Assembly: GCA_023213315.1 (NCBI GenBank)
Contig: JAKCPI010024975.1
Coordinates: forward strand, 1 to 64,000
DNA length: 64,000 bases
Direction of reading: 5' to 3'
From: Euborellia annulipes
Lineage: Eukaryota > Arthropoda > Insecta > Dermaptera > Anisolabididae
Shown one piece after another: positions 45,147 to 55,914 of the stretch (the first letter of the stretch is position 1; the number at the start of each line of letters is the position of its first letter). Both the position numbers and the translations under genes were made by a program. Below the pieces are notes generated by a model. That model saw only the letters and a list, made by a program, of their open reading frames with translations. It did not search any database and was not told where the DNA came from.

Positions 45147-45504
45147 TAAGTATAACAAGAAGTTACGAAGTGTTTTTGACTTACCATGGGGAACATAAAC
45201 ATTTGCACCCTGAGCCATTTGAAAGACGCCTACTGTTAGGCAGCCCAATTGACTCACCACTACATATGCACTGTCTGTGTGAATTTACCTGAGTTAGGGT
45301 TCTGAGGGTCTTTTAGGATAGACCATAAACCATCCCTTTGGACAATAAATAAATTTTAAATAAAGAATTTGCGAATTCCTCTTCTAGACACCGAAAAAAA
45401 ACTTAAATTCAATTTTTAGCTTTTAATGTTTGCTTTTGTTTAATTCGAAGGGCCTACAGGGGTTGGAGAAAAACAAAAAAAAACTCAAAATGTGTGTACT
45501 TTTT

Positions 45505-46005
45505 TCAGTATCTCGCTTATATCTCTCAAACTAAGCATATTTTGTGCACTCCCCCATAATAAATTAGAAAGAGTATAAAATTTGGTTGATAAAACGAATT
45601 TTCAGACCAAATATTAACCGAGATTCGGCTGATCAAAGTTTCTTTTTTTCATTTCGAGATACTTTGGACTTTTTTCAGTTTTTCGCTTATATCTCGGAAA
45701 CTAAACATATTTTGTGAATTTTAATACATAATAAAGTTGTAGAGCATTAAATTTGCTAAGATTGGGTTAATAAATCGAATATTTAGACCCAATATTAACC
45801 GAGATACGGCCGATTAAAGTTAGACCAAGTTCCTCGAAATGTAAAACAAATAGAAACTTTGATCGACCGTATCTCGGTTAATATTGGGTCGAAATACGCG
45901 TTTTAATAACGAAGTTTTAGCAAATTTAATGCTCTACAACTTTGTATTGTATTCTGGTGCACAAAATATGCTTAGTTTATGAGATAGAAAACAAAATAAA
46001 AAATG
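45505..46005. repeat. Two direct and one inverted copy of a ~150-bp unit
   Basis: Units at about 45505-45665 and 45668-45835 share TTTTTTCAGT-TCGCTTATATC, TAAACATATTTTGTG and ATATTAACCGAGAT. A third copy at 45838-45990 is inverted (ATCTCGGTTAATATTGGGTC, AATTTAATGCTCTACAACTT). All lie within the loop of the 2-kb inverted repeat. Confidence 0.8.
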
Positions 46006-46417
46006 AAAAAGTTCTAAAATTTTGAGGTTTTTGCAACCCCCTCTCCCACTCCCCCCAAGTTAGTACAGGGTCCTCGAGGTCAAAAACTTTGGATAGATCC
46101 TAGAGTACCCCCAAATAACCTGTAAAAATTTCTACAAGCAAATGGTGGCTCAACACATTATTAATAAATAAATATTTTCTATATGTCCGGTGTTCATATT
46201 ATTTTGTCTCATAGGCCTAGCGGGGGGGGGGGGTTCAAATCTCCCATAGGACCCAAGCCATGACTAGATATTTAAGATATATAATACAAATTAAATTTCA
46301 TATAGGGTAAGAGAAAGTAAAATATTGATAATTTACTCTAGCTAAAAAAAAAATAAAAAAAATAAAAACGATTTATAAATACCCTAAAAAAAATATTTGA
46401 AAAAATTTTCTTAAAGA

Positions 46418-46458
46418 GAGTGTTGTGTGCTGTGCGATCAGTCACACCAGATTTTTTT
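46418..46458 (+). repeat. Family A hairpin fragment
   Basis: GTTGTGTGCTGTGCGATCAG followed by tcacaccagattttt is one arm of the family A hairpin; a TAAGAGAAAGTAAAA terminus lies at 46306-46321. Confidence 0.65.
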
Positions 46459-46898
46459 CTTAATAAGAATATTTTAACGCCCGAGATATTATTGTAAAGG
46501 TCTATAGATATCGGAGAAATTTTATTAAAAAATTGGGATAGTAGGCGTCTTTCAAATGGCTCAGGGTGCAAGTTTCGTTCAAAATTTGAAATAAGTTAAT
46601 TTTTTTTCCAAATAACAAGATGAAATTAAAAAAAAAAAGTTTAAATATTGAGATAAAAAAAAAGGCTACGCTATATTGCTGAAAAGAGGTGGTTTATGGT
46701 CTATTCTAAAAGACCCTTAGAACCCTACCTCAGGTAAATTCACACAGACAGTGCATATGTAGTGGTGAGTCAATTGGGATGCCTAACAGTAGGCGTCTTT
46801 CAAATGGCTCAGGGTGCAAATGTTTATGTTCCCCATGGTAGTTAGAGGTAGACAAAGTAAAATAATAATTTTTTTTCTTTTATACAGGATCTTTTTGA

Positions 46899-46955
46899 CA
46901 TGACTGTTGCGTTACATACAGTTTCTGCTCTGTTAAGCCATCATCAGGTCTATAA
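46899..46955 (-). ncRNA. Hammerhead-like motif with a real stem III, left arm
   Basis: Minus strand: CUGAUGA (46947-46941), stem II on GGCUUAACAGAGC (weak), GAAAC (46925-46921), then stem III ACUGU/ACAGU around a ten-base loop, and cleavage C at 46902. Unlike the other motifs here stem III is five pairs. Stem I is poor (GAC against AUGUC with a gap). Confidence 0.45.
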
Positions 46956-47038
46956 AGGATAACATATCAGCAATTAATGAGTGTCTTTGTAACATAGTTA
47001 CTTGTATTCTATCACTAATTGAGGATGTGTTCTCCTTT

Positions 47039-47095
47039 ATAGACCTGATGATGGCTTAACTAGCTGAAACTGTATGTAGTGCAGCAGTCGTCGTG
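47039..47095 (+). ncRNA. Hammerhead-like motif with a real stem III, right arm
   Basis: Stem I GAC (47042-47044) pairs with GUC (47090-47092). CUGAUGA is at 47045-47051, stem II GCU/AGC, GAAAC at 47066-47070, stem III ACUG/CAGU, and cleavage C at 47089. All core bases are in the expected order. Stems are short, so this is a candidate only. Confidence 0.5.
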
Positions 47096-47221
47096 TCAAA
47101 TAGATCCTGTATAAAAGAAAAAAAATTTTATTATTTTACTTTGTCAACCTCTAAGACAAAAACACCTCGTAATTTCCTGTTATACTTACAATAAGTACTA
47201 TATCAATTCTCGAAAACTCAT

Positions 47222-47365
47222 TTGGAATACCTGGACCCCAAATATATTGAGTTGTCGAGAAGACTGTGTGTATGTGTGTGTGAATGTCAGTGTGAATGGG
47301 AAAAAAGTGTGAGTGTTTTTTTTATATAAAAATAAGAGAAAGTAAATACTTTCTCTCTATACATA
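47222..47365 (+). mobile_element. SINE (S1) 3' fragment followed by a family A terminus
   Basis: AATACCTGGACCCCAAATAT through tgtcgagaagactgtgtgta and a T-rich end is the S1 body without head. ATAAGAGAAAGTAAATACTT at 47330 begins a family A terminal hairpin without interior. Confidence 0.6.
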
Positions 47366-47499
47366 TTTCATATATTCTAAGGAGGAGCTAAGCCTCTATT
47401 TTATTGTTCCCTTTCGTTTACTCATCCATTACATTTGGGTTGCCTAACTCCTAGGCATGCTCTCGTTAAAAAAAAAAGATGGCTTATTTCCATCCTGAC

Positions 47500-47865
47500 T
47501 CGATTATGGGAAAAAATAATCTATTATCGATTATGAAAAATAATCGATTATTCCGATTAATCGATTATTGGAAGAAAAAAATAATCGAATTTGGAAAAAG
47601 ATAATCGATTATGAAAAAAAAATCGATTATACCTTTTTTTTGTCTCTAGTAAAATTTCCATTTCTCCCTCTTATGAAAAATATTTGACCTTTTTTTATAG
47701 TATTCGAGTCGCATTCCATCTTTTCAAACGCATTTTTCCCGAAAATAATCGATTATGAAAAATAATCGAATTAATCGATTTATTTCTTTTTTTTTTTTTA
47801 ATAAACGATTATTTTTTAAGAAAATAATCGGTGAATTATCGATTAATCGATTGCGCAGCCCTAAT
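47500..47865 (-). repeat. ATCGAT-rich repeat with a hAT-like end
   Basis: Multiple TAATCGATTA words in a degenerate, partly inverted arrangement. The right edge, minus strand, is TAGGGCTGCGCAATCGATTA, resembling the end of a known insect hAT-type group. The left end is not defined. Confidence 0.5.
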
Positions 47866-48732
47866 CCTGCCATGTGAAGCAACAATCCCGAAATAATATT
47901 AAAAGTTGAAATATAATCGTAGCTGTTTTAAATTCGCGACAGCTGGTAAATAAAATTAAGATGGGGGGGGGGGGGGGGGCTCTAGGAAAAAAACATATTC
48001 TCAAAGGGAGCGGTGAGCAAAATAAGGTTGAGAAAATATGGTTTAAATCTAATATACAATTATTAGAAATGTGAGTTGAATAACTTACGCAATACGAGAA
48101 GAGCAGAAAAGATTAAAACTTACCTGAAACAAAAAGAAAAAGTTGTTAATAATTATAATTAAATGGAACAAAGGATAACTAATCTTTGAAAAAATCTCAA
48201 ATTTCTTATTATAATCCATCCGTCTTTACATTTAATCAAAAATTTTTTTTTTTTTTACCAAGAAAATAGTTTTCTTTTGCTTATTTGTAAAATGATTTTT
48301 TTTTTTTTTTGTAAATTTATGAAAAGATTAGACTTTTCATCCCTTTCGTATTCCAAGAGAATAGCATTCCAGAACTTGATAATATTTAAAAGAATGAAAT
48401 ATCTAAGCGAAGATGCTCTTTTGAACTTTTACCCGCTCGGCAATATGAGGAGTAAATTAGAGATTTAGACAGGCTCTGAGATTGGATCCAAACCCGAGAC
48501 AAAGAGATAAGCAGACCAATATTGAGAAAGGACCTGATGAAACAAACCCAGAGAGAGAACCTCAAATGATGCATCTGTCCTTAGTTAGATAGCAATTAAT
48601 TTATGGGAGGAATTAATACCAAGTCAATTGCTTTGTAGATGTTGTATTTCAAAGTAAATGTAGGTAATACATATTACACTTTTAAAAATTTTAAATTAAT
48701 TATAGCAATAATTTATTTATAATATATTTTAA
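47866..48732. other. AT-rich spacer with a G run
   Basis: About 17 G lie at 47964-47980. Short frames near 48277-48574 resemble no family. Confidence 0.35.
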
Positions 48733-48966
48733 GCACTCGGGCTTGTCGTAGTTGGTAGCGCGCCTGCCTTGTATACCAAGGGTGAGGGGTGGAGATTAAG
48801 CCATTTGGATACCAAATGGCTTAAATAAGAATGCCTGGACCTCCAATTGATATATTTACAAATAACGGGGTCCATCGTTTAAAGTCTTAAATGGCCTAAG
48901 ACTGTGTGTATGGATGAGTGAATGTGAGTGTGAATGGGAAAAAAGTGTGAGTGTTTAAAAAAAAAT
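48733..48966 (+). mobile_element. SINE (S1) with a damaged B box
   Basis: It starts GCACTCGGGCTTGTCG with an A box-like TAGTTGGTAGCG. The B box region is deleted or rearranged (aagggtgaggggtggag), joining directly to the ttaagccatttggatacc body. The body and A tail are otherwise complete. Confidence 0.8.
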
Positions 48967-49017
48967 ACCGATACCGATATATATATGGGGCATCACCTTG
49001 ACTTTGATGGGGGAAAT

Positions 49018-49124
49018 TTATCATTAAAAAAGTGAAAGGTAAATATCTTTATGACGAGATGTTATAAAATTAAAGAAAATTAATTAAATAAAGTTGGGTC
49101 TGAACCTAAAATCATATATGTCGG
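49018..49124. repeat. Direct repeat with 50062-50165
   Basis: AAAAAAGTGAAA, AATATCTTTATGA, AGATGTT and TCTGAACCTAAA-ATATATGTCGGAAA recur about 1 kb downstream, suggesting the DNA between them, including the palindrome, was duplicated or flanks an insertion. Confidence 0.65.
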
Positions 49125-49460
49125 AAAAAATTAGAAATTAGTTGTGTATTCAGCTACTGAAGAATTTGAAGCGTCAAGTAAAAGTTTAGAAACATGGGCG
49201 TAACTAGGGGGGTGCCAGGGGGGCCTGGCCCTCCCCAGAAGCTCCTTGCCCCTAGAAAAATTGAAGGGGGGCCATGGGACCAGCCATCTTCCGGTGAGCC
49301 TGGAAAGCCCCATATTTTCTCAATTTTTCTAGGGGCAAGGAGCTTTCTGAGGAGGGCCAGGCCCCCCTGGCACCCCCTAGTTACGCCCATGTTTCTAAAC
49401 TTTTACTTGACGCTTCAAATTCTTCAGTAGCTGAATACACAACTAATTTCTAATTTTTTC
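49125..49460. repeat. Palindrome containing an inverted pair of hAT-like ends
   Basis: Arms 49125-49264 and 49320-49460 are nearly perfect inverted repeats with a 55-base spacer. They include host-like flank (GAAAAAATTAGAAATTAGTT, TTTAGAAACATGGGCG) plus the MITE-like end CATGGGCGTAACTAGGGGG. Because flank DNA is also inverted, this is an inverted duplication rather than a simple element. Confidence 0.9.
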
Positions 49461-50061
49461 AGGATAAATGGAATTTTCTCGGTTTTCATCACCCCTAACT
49501 ATTATTATTATTATTTTTCTTCAATTTTCTAGAATCTCAGTCAATCCTGGAAGAATTTAAGAGCACCATCATGATAAATAAGCGGAGGAAAAAAAATTTT
49601 TTTTTTTTCAAAAATAAAAAAAAAATAGAACGCGTAATAATCCCACTCTGAAATTTTCAGAGCATTTGTAGAAAAAATCAAAGTTTTTTATAAAAAAAAA
49701 AATTAAAAAAAAAGTGTCATTCATCCCGAAATTTTTGTTTTTTGCCGAAAATGTCAAAAAAAAACGTTCAAGATGAATCTGTAAAATTTTGTCATATTTA
49801 TTTCTGAAAAGTACATTTAAAGAAAAAAATTTCAAAAAAAAAATTTTCCCCGAAAAGTAATTTTTGAAAGTTTTACGGTTATTTAAAAAAAAAAATCGAT
49901 GTTTTTTGAAAATGAAATACCTTTTTTTTGTTTGGGGCGAAATATGAAAAAATATTCTAAAATATTTTTTTTATAGAAAAAAAAAAGAAGAAAAATTTTC
50001 AAACAAAAAAAAAATGGTAGGGTTCAAAAGGGGGGGGGTGGGGGGGGAAGCCCCATATATA
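49461..50061. other. Low-complexity A/T homopolymer-rich DNA
   Basis: A and T runs of 6-12 dominate; a G-rich stretch lies at 50028-50048. No gene. Confidence 0.5.
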
Positions 50062-50165
50062 TTTTAATTAAAAAAGTGAAATAAATATCTTTATGAAGAT
50101 GTTTAATTAAAGAAATTTAATTAAATAAATTGTCTGAACCTAAATATATATGTCGGAAATAATAT

Positions 50166-50985
50166 TTGTCTCGTTTAAAAATAGCCTAAGATGTCGAAAA
50201 GACAAAAAAAAAAAATGTAAAATTTTAAGCAAGATGTATTAGGTATAATTAATTAAATACACTGGTTGTTATGTTTCAATAAATTTATATAATATAAAGA
50301 TTTGTATTACTTTTGTGAATGACACACTAATACGTTTCAAATAGAGCCAACGATTATGTTCCAGTTTTAATTAAGATATACTAATTATAAATAAATAAAA
50401 ATTATAAATAATTCGGACAAAATGGGTCGCTAATAAATTATTAACGCTTTGTGGCCCCAATGGGGTATTAGTCCAAACAAACCCAATACAAATTTATACC
50501 ACATATACAAAAACAAGAAACAATCGCTAAAGCGGGGGCGCAATTTTGCCCAATCATAAACACAAACTCATCTCGCAAATTTGCTCTCTTAAACCATATA
50601 GTGACTGGCAAATGAGCAGTCTATTTGAGCGATGATTGAAACAATTCCAACGTTTCCAAATAAAACTCTGCCTAGTTAAGAAACAAACAAAAACACACTT
50701 AAAACTTATTTTTTTCTCTCGGTGATTGATATTTAGTCCGGTCATTTTGGTATGTATGTTTGCATTGTTGTTTTCTCTGGTCGTCATTGCCAAGAGCCTG
50801 GTCATTCTTGATATGTCATATTTAATTTAAAAAAAAAATGTATTCTGTAGATTCTAATGAAAATATTGTAGCAAATGTAGCTCTCGGACCTGTCATCAAT
50901 ATGGCTCACGCTGTGATGAAGCTCCTTGAGCAAACTCTTCTGGAGGAATGGGAATAAAGGGATATATTTTTCCGATTTTTCGATA
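50166..50985. other. AT-rich spacer, no gene seen
   Basis: Short frames only, no element ends. Confidence 0.35.
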
Positions 50986-51114
50986 TATAGGTTAAGAGAA
51001 AGTAAACAAATTTTGAAACAAGAATACAACCTCCAAAGAGGAAAATTTAAATCCAGCTGAAGTATTTGTAAATTTGTAAAATATAGACACATGATTTGTA
51101 AGTCGTTGTCATGT

Positions 51115-51200
51115 CGAACCTGGTATGACTGGGACAGCACACAACTTTCTCTTAGCCTTCGGTAAGAGAAAGTTGTGACTTGCTCACACGAGATTTTTGT
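51115..51200 (+). repeat. Isolated family A hairpin
   Basis: CTGGTATGACTGGGACAGCA, AACTTTCTCTTAGCCTTCGG and GTAAGAGAAAGTTGTGAC form a hairpin around CTTCGG. A GGTTAAGAGAAAGTAAA terminus lies at 50990-51006 without the interior. Confidence 0.65.
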
Positions 51201-51204
51201 GTCT

Positions 51205-51430
51205 TCTCCCCTCGCCTTGTCCCGCGATGCGGGGACGGCGGACATCACTCTTTCCCCTAAACTTATCATACGTTTTTACGACCGGAAGAAATAGGACAGG
51301 CCGGACCGTCGCACGGTCTGACGCCTGTTGAAAAGAGGAAGACATTTAAAGAACTGTCCCAGCTCGGGCAGCTCGTGGTCGCCATCCACATACCCACAAG
51401 ATGTGGTCGCCTGAGCAAAAGTTTCAAACT
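51205..51430 (+). repeat. GC-richer dispersed repeat (family G), second copy
   Basis: Shares GCGATGCGGGGACGGCG-type, GACAGG, GCCTGTTGAAAA-AGAAG, CCCAGCTCGGGCAGCTCGTG and CCCACAAGATGTGG with 20165-20460. Confidence 0.7.
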
Positions 51431-52487
51431 AATCAGATATATTAAATATTTTTGATGTAAAATCAACACCACTTTCCCAAAATACATTTGATGTTAGTTT
51501 GAGTGATATTAATTTATATTGAAAATGTAATTTATTTATTAAATGTATTATAACAAAAGTGAAATCGTTAAAATATAATAATAAATACATTTTTTTTTTT
51601 AATATTATTATTTTAATTAATAATGTCGATTGATAACATTAACTTAGAAAAAAAAAATGAGTAACGAGTTTTAAATCATTAAACTGAACCAACATTTCAT
51701 TTTTAATCACATTCCATTTATTCCGTTAGACTGTAGGAATGTCGTTTTGAATTAAATTAGTAATTCACATGCCAAGTTTAAAGCTAAATTAAATCTTGTT
51801 GGGAATAAATCAATCTTGAAATTGACAAAATAAAATAATTATTACATTATAACACAAACACCTTCTTAAGTTAAGTAAGTGATATGCTTTAGCTTGGCGA
51901 TATGACAAATCATCGCTTCCATTTGACGTATTAATCAATTAACAAGACGGAAGGAACGTTTCGTTGTCGACGACGACGACGAAGCAATCGTCGTCGTTGC
52001 TGTCGTACCAGATTAGCCCCAGGGCGCCGCCTCCTCGTTCAATTCATGCGGATTGCAATTCAACTCACTAATTAATTATTGATTCATCAACAAGATACAT
52101 GATCCATTTGCTTGTCAATTTAGGGCTGGATTGTTAACAAATATTGCTTAATACCATACTCGAAACTCACACCAAACTCAAAATAAAAGAGATATCTCTT
52201 TATAATAGAATCATTTAGAAATTTTTTCCAAAGAAAAATAAAAGTTTTTTTTTTTAATAGAGTTATCTGGAGAGAGCTGACTGGGATAAAGGGAAAATTA
52301 ATGGAGGAAAAACAAGTTTTTTAAAAATAAGTAATCATCAGATTGTAATTCAAAATTCAACTACCTCTTGGTATAAAATAGTGTTTTATTTTTGATCCAT
52401 TTTTTATTTAAATAGAGAGTGTGATGAATTTTAAAATTAGATTATTATAGGCTATAACAAAAAAAAGTTTGCAATAGGTCTATTAAA
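51431..52487. other. AT-rich DNA with a CGA/CGT-rich patch
   Basis: gacgacgacgacgaag and tcgtcgtcgttg form a short imperfect trinucleotide palindrome at 51969-52000. No gene recognised. Confidence 0.4.
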
Positions 52488-53355
52488 AAAAAAAATCTGG
52501 AGTTATGGTCGAGCAGCAGATAATTTTCTCTTATCTTTGGTAAATGGAAGTTGTGTTCTGTGCTTGTCACATCAGATTTTGTTTGTCGACATATATTTAG
52601 TATCAGCCAAATTTTTTTTATTTAATTTAAGGTCTTTTTCGGCATCGAATGCCATTTAGACCCCGTCTCTATTTATTTCCGCCGATAAATTATATTAAAA
52701 ATCAAGACGTAAAATTTGCCCCCGAGTTTGGTGTAGTAGGTAGCGTGCCTCCCTCCGATACCAAACGTTGCGGGTTCGGACCCCAGGCAGTCCGATGATT
52801 TTATTTAAGCCATTTGAATACCAGATGGCTTAAATAGAAATGCCTGGGCCCGCAATAGATTTATTAATAATTAACGGTTATCGTCAAAATCATAATTGGC
52901 CTAAGTTGCCGAAAAGACTGTGTGAATGTGTTGTGAGTGTGAGTGTGAATGAGAAAAAAAAGTGTGTTTAAAAAAAAAGTACAATACAATTTCAAGGGCA
53001 AAATGAGAATATCAATTTTAAAGAGCATCTAAAAAAATAAATAATTGATTTAAGAATTTTTAACGAAAAACGGAAAAAGTACATCTGTAAAGTACTAGTT
53101 CTTTTTAGTCGATTTTGTTAAAAAGCTTATTTTCACGTCTCAGGGGGCTCTAATTGAGATATAAAATTTCAACCTAGTAGCTCAATTACTTCGTGCTTTA
53201 AATTGAACACAGACACAGACATGCGGTACCTACTTTTTTAAACTCAGGGGACTTCAAAACCTTTATTTCCCTCAAAATCTCGGCAACGAATTTTTGACAT
53301 GAACCTAATTCTTTCTTTCTCTATATTAACAGATATATAGGCAAGAGAAAGTAAA
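52488..53355 (-). mobile_element. Family A element interrupted by SINE sequence
   Basis: The hairpin AAAATCTGGAGTTATGGTCG ... TGCTTGTCACATCAGATTTT and CGACATATATTTAGTATCAG run to about 52605. They resume after the insertions at 52982 (AAGGGCAAAATGAGAATATC) and end ATATATAGGCAAGAGAAAGT. An S2-like tail fragment (52620-52685) and a full S1 SINE (52718-52979) lie between. Confidence 0.75.
52718..52979 (+). mobile_element. SINE (S1), full length
   Basis: GCCCCCGAGTTTGGTGTAG (A box region), GGTTCGGACCCC (B box), body and A tail as in the 12475 copy. No target duplication was recognised, perhaps because of decay. Confidence 0.8.
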
Positions 53356-54298
53356 AAAAAGTTATAGAAATATTATAGTATGAACATGACAAAGTGGCCA
53401 ATGGTCCATTTAAGTGAAAATTAATAATAACAATTTTAAAATTTGGAAGGACACAACTAATTTAATCAACGTGAAAATAGGAAGAAAATTTTTTTACAAT
53501 TTTCATTGCAATAAGCATATTTCAGAACAGTAAAATTTTAACTTTTGAGTTGGTAATAAATAGGCCTATAATATTATAATTGTCTATTTAATAAGAGAAG
53601 GAGAAAGAAAATACAAAATTCTAATTCGTTCTGACATTCGAAATGTTTTTTGAAATTAAGTACCATAACAGATGAAAAATCGGCCTGGTTTTGAAGTCTC
53701 CCCTCTACGGGGATCAAGGTTTATTCAATTGGAAAAATAAATATATAGACCTATATATATCATTAGATACATAAATGAAATCAATAGAATTAATTGATTC
53801 TAATAAATAAATTTAATAAATCTCTCTGTACGTATTTATTTATTTGAAAATATTTTTTAAAGTGCTCTCTTCGCAAAATAGATTTAAATATTAATATAAT
53901 TGAAGTGGAAATAATTAAAATATATAAATCTATCTCATATATTGATTTTTCAAATATCATTATTTTCCTCTCTAAAAAATTATTATCATATTTCCAACCA
54001 ATATTTTTGTTATTCTTCATATTATCAAATTATCTCGAATTCTTTTTTTATTTGTTTTCATCCTTAAGTTTAAAGAAAACTTTTACTCTATGAGTAAATA
54101 GAATGAATACAAATGAATTGCAAAAATTTTTCGTTAATAAATAGACTACTATAACTCATTCAATTATTTGATTTATTCATGTTGTTGGGGAATCACTTAA
54201 AGAGAGTTGTAAATTAAAAAGGGAAGATGCATCCCTCTAAAGATTAAGTCAAATGAAGATATGTGAGAAAACTGAACAGATAAGAAAAAGTGTAGGCC
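53356..54298. other. AT-rich spacer
   Basis: No element ends or exons recognised. Confidence 0.35.
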
Positions 54299-54340
54299 CT
54301 GAGGAAGAGGACGACGGGCGTTTGAAACGTCAGCGACAGA
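54293..54340 (+). ncRNA. Solitary hammerhead-like motif
   Basis: CUGAGGA (54299-54305), an interior with weak ACG/CGU pairing, GAAAC (54324-54328) and GUC (54329-54331). Stem I and stem II are poor. No opposite arm was found nearby; it abuts a family A terminus at 54347. Confidence 0.3.
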
Positions 54341-54346
54341 AAATAA

Positions 54347-54681
54347 AATTACTTTCTCTTATCTATATATGTAATATATAGTGAGAAAGTATTAAGATCA
54401 TGTCAAAAATTCGATGTCGAGATTTTGATGAAAATATACGTTTTGAGGTCCCGTGAGTCAAAAAAAAAAAAAAAAAAAATGGATTCCGCAAATTAGTTTG
54501 TATGTGAAGATTTTATGCATGAAGGAAATGAGCTACGAGATTGAAATTTTATATTTAAGTTAGGTACCCTCCCGGACAGTTAAAATAAGCTTTTGAACAA
54601 AATCGGCCAAAAAGTACTAGTACTTTAATGAAGTACTTTTTCACATTTTTTTTGAATTTCTCAAAATTTCATCTGACGATT
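54347..54681 (+). mobile_element. Family A element, left part, split by a LINE copy
   Basis: TTACTTTCTCTTATCTATAT to CATCTGACGATT. The insertion site lies in the CAAAATTCGCTCCAACGATTTT-type core. The element continues after 56689. Confidence 0.75.
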
Positions 54682-54880
54682 TTTTTTTTTTTTTTTATTT
54701 ATTTTTTGGCCAAAAGCTCTAGCCATCAGGCCATTTTTCTATCTGTTTTACATACATTTTTTTTTTTTTTTTTTAACAATGTTTTATTTTACATAATATA
54801 GTAATATATTTATTTATTTTTATTTATTTTTTTTTTTTATTTTATTAATTAATATTAATATATATACCGAACTAAATACT

Positions 54881-55914
54881 TTAAAAATGATGGTCAGTAG
54901 GACTATTTTCTGTGGTTGTTTTAGTAATTGTGTCTTCTATTATGTTTGTTATTATTGTTTGATTTTGTGGAGACGACAATTCTGATGTGAGTGACGGGTT
55001 ACTGATGGAAAAGATTTTATTTAAGATATTGATTATATATCTTTTAAAATATTATGGTTTTGAAGATATATAGGATTTTCAATAACTGGGACTTGGGGAA
55101 TATTTAAGGAATTGGAGATATGAATAGGAGGATTCTTTGGGTTATTTGGCCTAGTGCTAACATTCTTTTCTCTAGGAGATTTTGGAGTTATAGACGGGTT
55201 TTCCGTACAAGTAGCGCTGAAGCTATTTGACGGAGATTCCAGAAGGAGATATTTTATGAGGTGAGAGAGGCGGGAAATTTTCAGGACTATTGAAATTAGG
55301 AGCTGTTCTACTGGCATATGAATTAGCTAGAGAATTTCTGGCTTCAGTGTAAGACATATTCTCTTGTGCCATTTTAGCTTTGATTATTTTTTGTACCTGG
55401 AATTCAGGACATAATTTTTCATCACTGGAACTATGATTGCCCTTACAATGTAAACATTTAAGAATTTCCTGACAAGAATTCGATGAGTGAGGGCTACCGC
55501 ACCGACGGCACCGCTCTTTCCCTTTACAACGATCGGCAATATGGCCGAAAAGAAGACATTTCCTACATTGTACAACTCTTTGTATATAAGGCTCAATTTT
55601 ACAGCAAACATTAAATATTTTTATTTCTTGCGGAATTGCTTGACCCCGAAAGGTTAGGATAATAACGGGAGTTGGAATGCGGTTTTGAGGGTTTTTTACA
55701 TCTTTTTTAAAAATTCGAACTGCTTTTATCACTTTAAGACTGGAGGTTGAAAATTTTATTATGTCATCTTCAGTCACAGAATATTCAATATTTCGAATAA
55801 CCCCCTGTTTGTATAATTTAAAATTCGGTATATAACAGTGAAGATTATTTTTTGACCAGAATTCGGCCTCGATAAGCATATTAGCTTCCTGCATAGAATT
55901 TATAATGATCTTAA
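54881..55914 (-). pseudogene. Jockey-type ORF1, RNA-binding and zinc-knuckle part
   Basis: The frame 55894-55223 encodes an RRM-like segment (GVIRNIEYSVTEDDIIKF, then VRIFKKD). Three CCHC knuckles follow: CRKCLLFGHIADRC (C-x2-C-x4-H-x4-C), CRRCGSPHSSNSC and CLHCKGNHSSSDEKLC. This arrangement marks gag-like ORF1 of Jockey/I-type LINEs, which binds element RNA in the RNP. A shift near 55240-55260 moves to the frame ending ...NHNILKDI at 55033. A further shift near 55025 leads to a Ser/Thr-rich tail ending ENSPTDHHF and a stop at 54881-54883. At least three frameshifts in total, so it is not functional. Confidence 0.8.

Larger units (their letters stand above)
46842..47149. repeat. Foldback with full three-stem hammerhead-like motifs, inserted in the 2-kb inverted repeat
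   Basis: Ends TTAGAGGTAGACAAAGTAAA / TTACTTTGTCAACCTCTAA and further arm sequence to the centre near 46990. Arms are about 130 bp with moderate divergence. Outward hammerhead-like motifs occur on both arms. Confidence 0.85.
45147..47189. repeat. 2-kb nested inverted repeat
   Basis: The left arm 45147-45345 (starts GTAAGTATAACA, includes CTTACCATGGGGAACAT and GCATATGTAGTGGTGAGTC in inverse) matches the right arm 46685-46841 plus 47150-47189 in inverted orientation. The right arm is split at 46842-47149 by a second, separate foldback. A 35-bp piece of the arm (CGTCTTTCAAATGGCTCAGG) is present a third time near 46541-46570. The loop holds a third inverted structure and a family A fragment. Confidence 0.85.

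Noticed and set aside
47500..47865. Clustered ATCGAT words as a transcription-factor site array
   Set aside because: Degenerate, partly inverted and bounded by a hAT-like end; a repeat is the simpler explanation.
49154..49430. Similar 78-codon frames on both strands (MGVTRG...GGPG)
   Set aside because: They are the two arms of a palindrome, so each strand repeats the same accidental frame.
50802..51269. 155-codon minus-strand frame
   Set aside because: It spans a family A hairpin, unique AT-rich DNA and a repeat edge; composition and context argue against a protein.
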